Below, in pieces: positions 4,659-5,154 of a stretch of 5,154 nt of DNA (positions are counted from its first letter, which is position 1; every line of letters begins with the position of its first letter). Source of the DNA: Candidatus Thorarchaeota archaeon (GTDB lineage Archaea; Asgardarchaeota; Thorarchaeia; Thorarchaeales; Thorarchaeaceae); the NCBI GenBank assembly GCA_016840245.1, contig JAEOST010000742.1, forward strand, positions 1 to 5,154, written 5' to 3'. A model generated the notes under the pieces. It ran no database searches and was not told the DNA's origin. It saw nothing but the letters and a program-made list of their open reading frames with translations. The position numbers were made by a program, and so were the translations under genes.

Positions 4659-5090
4659 TCACTCAACAGAATCGTACGTTCTCACGCCGTCCCAATCCTC
4701 TTTACCCTCAACATAGGACGTATCTTCTTTTTGGCGACCCATGTATATACAATAACAGTGTAATCCAATCAATAGAATTACCCCTAGAACTGTAGCACTT
4801 CTTACAGACATCCAGTACACACTTGATTGATAAGTTGCTTCAGTACCAAGCAGAATGACAACACCAAAGGCGATGTAGATCGGAACAAGAAATATGGTGA
4901 GTAAAGCGACTATCTTGCGGTCTCCCTTTGCAAAACATCTCATTGAACAATAGTTCCTTAGATGATTACTCCATACTGGTTTTATTTGAATAAAGGGCAC
5001 CTTAATTCCTGCTTTTCCACAATGTGCACATGTTACTCCGTCTTCGGATTTTCGGTCTGGAAATTTGAAGACGGAGTAACATGTGCACAT
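4659..5090 (-). CDS. Zinc-ribbon protein with two membrane helices; N-terminus altered by a 59-bp rearrangement
   Basis: The open frame gives 143 residues from ATG 5090. CAHC (21-24) and YCSMRC (47-52) look like a four-cysteine zinc-binding ribbon. Two membrane helices follow (about 60-82 and 98-118), then a soluble acidic tail of about 25 residues. I do not recognise the family. The first eight residues (MCTCYSVF) come from a short inverted insert and are unlikely to be native. If the 59-bp rearrangement is removed, a continuous frame runs from ATG 5134 as MPVKFPDRKSEDGVTCAHCGK into the same protein, 138 residues long, with GAGGGG 6 nt before that ATG. In the sequence as given, ATG 5090 has a fortuitous GGAG 5 nt upstream, so a near-normal protein might still be made. 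It lies just upstream of the Nudix gene on the same strand and is probably in its operon; a shared function is not evident. Confidence 0.7.
   Translation of the reverse strand: MCTCYSVFKFPDRKSEDGVTCAHCGKAGIKVPFIQIKPVWSNHLRNYCSMRCFAKGDRKIVALLTIFLVPIYIAFGVVILLGTEATYQSSVYWMSVRSATVLGVILLIGLHCYCIYMGRQKEDTSYVEGKEDWDGVRTYDSVE
5022..5068. repeat. 47-bp direct repeat, copy 1
   Basis: Bases 5022-5068 are identical to 5081-5127, from ATGTGCACATG through AAATTTGA, with no mismatch. The period is 59 bp. Confidence 0.95.
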
Positions 5091-5104
5091 GTTACTCCGT
5101 CTTC
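5067..5104. repeat. 38-bp perfect palindrome at the repeat junction
   Basis: Arms of 14 bp (5067-5080 GAAGACGGAGTAAC and its reverse complement at 5091-5104) flank the self-complementary core ATGTGCACAT (5081-5090). The whole 38 bp pairs without mismatch. Such a structure arises when a polymerase folds back at a palindromic core and later resumes on the original template. Confidence 0.95.
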
Positions 5105-5127
5105 GGATTTTCGGTCTGGAAATTTGA
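5081..5127. repeat. 47-bp direct repeat, copy 2
   Basis: Exact second copy of 5022-5068. The 12 bases between the copies (5069-5080, AGACGGAGTAAC) are the reverse complement of bases 11-22 of the repeat, so the spacer is itself derived from it. It lies 27 bp from the window end. Confidence 0.95.
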
Positions 5128-5154
5128 CAGGCATATCTTACCCCTCTACTCTCA

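Larger units (their letters stand above)
5033..5134 (-). pseudogene. Frameshifted original N-terminus of the zinc-ribbon gene
   Basis: From ATG 5134 (with AGAGGGGTAAGAT before it) the frame encodes MPVKFPDRKSEDGVTCAH, identical in its KFPDRKSEDGVTCAH part to the downstream gene. It then runs out of frame through the inverted insert and the second copy to TAA at 5035-5033, giving only 33 residues. The insert length of 59 is not a multiple of three, which explains the break. Confidence 0.65.

Noticed and set aside
5022..5127. CRISPR-like repeat-spacer-repeat
   Set aside because: There are only two copies, the 12-bp spacer is an inverted piece of the repeat, and the repeat is coding sequence of the adjacent gene.

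Overview
The window looks archaeal. The gene content fits (EMC6-like membrane protein, Lrp/AsnC regulator, KaiC-type ATPase, A24 peptidase with an archaeal GGAD motif, two-subunit class I fumarase). So do the expression signals (TATA-like boxes rather than -35/-10 promoters, GGTG-type ribosome sites, close packing). By-eye GC is moderate (mid-40s %). An EMC6-like protein makes an Asgard archaeon (for example a thorarchaeial lineage) my best guess, but this is an inference with low to moderate confidence. The left edge cuts into a gene and the right edge lies in a rearranged sequence, so the window may be a whole small contig.

Layout. (1) 2-313 (+): C-terminal part of an EMC6/Rab5ip-like three-helix membrane protein. 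(2) 314-514: 200 bp without a gene, holding a weak terminator-like hairpin and a plausible promoter and ribosome site for the next gene. (3) 515-1729 (+): a two-gene unit, an Lrp/AsnC regulator followed 15 bp later by a single-domain KaiC-like ATPase. (4) 1738-2223 (-): a short type IV prepilin/prearchaellin peptidase, convergent with the ATPase (8 bp gap) and divergent from the fumarase. (5) 2343-3897 (+): fumarate hydratase alpha and beta subunits, 1 bp apart, ending in two tandem hairpins plus a pyrimidine-rich tract. (6) 3898-4175: a 278 bp stretch with that terminator, a possible ~31-residue single-helix membrane peptide on the minus strand with its own TATA-like box, and two adjacent perfect 12-bp palindromes. 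(7) 4176-5134 (-): a Nudix hydrolase preceded by a zinc-ribbon/two-helix membrane protein, probably one operon.

Function. The fumarase pair is the only clear metabolic unit (fumarate/malate interconversion). Its alpha subunit keeps all recognisable cluster and substrate residues. The beta subunit has Gln where the family has an active-site Lys. The Lrp and KaiC-like genes look co-transcribed and may form a regulatory pair. The Nudix and zinc-ribbon genes are probably co-transcribed, with no evident shared pathway.

Most notable structure. At the right end a 59-bp event has duplicated 47 bp and inserted 12 bp of inverted sequence, making a 38-bp perfect palindrome. It shifts the frame of the zinc-ribbon gene. 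Removing 59 bp restores one frame from an ATG at 5134, with a purine-rich ribosome site, to the stop at 4659. This is a template-switch signature, either a real mutation or an amplification/assembly artefact near a contig end. I do not see a previously undescribed multi-gene system here.
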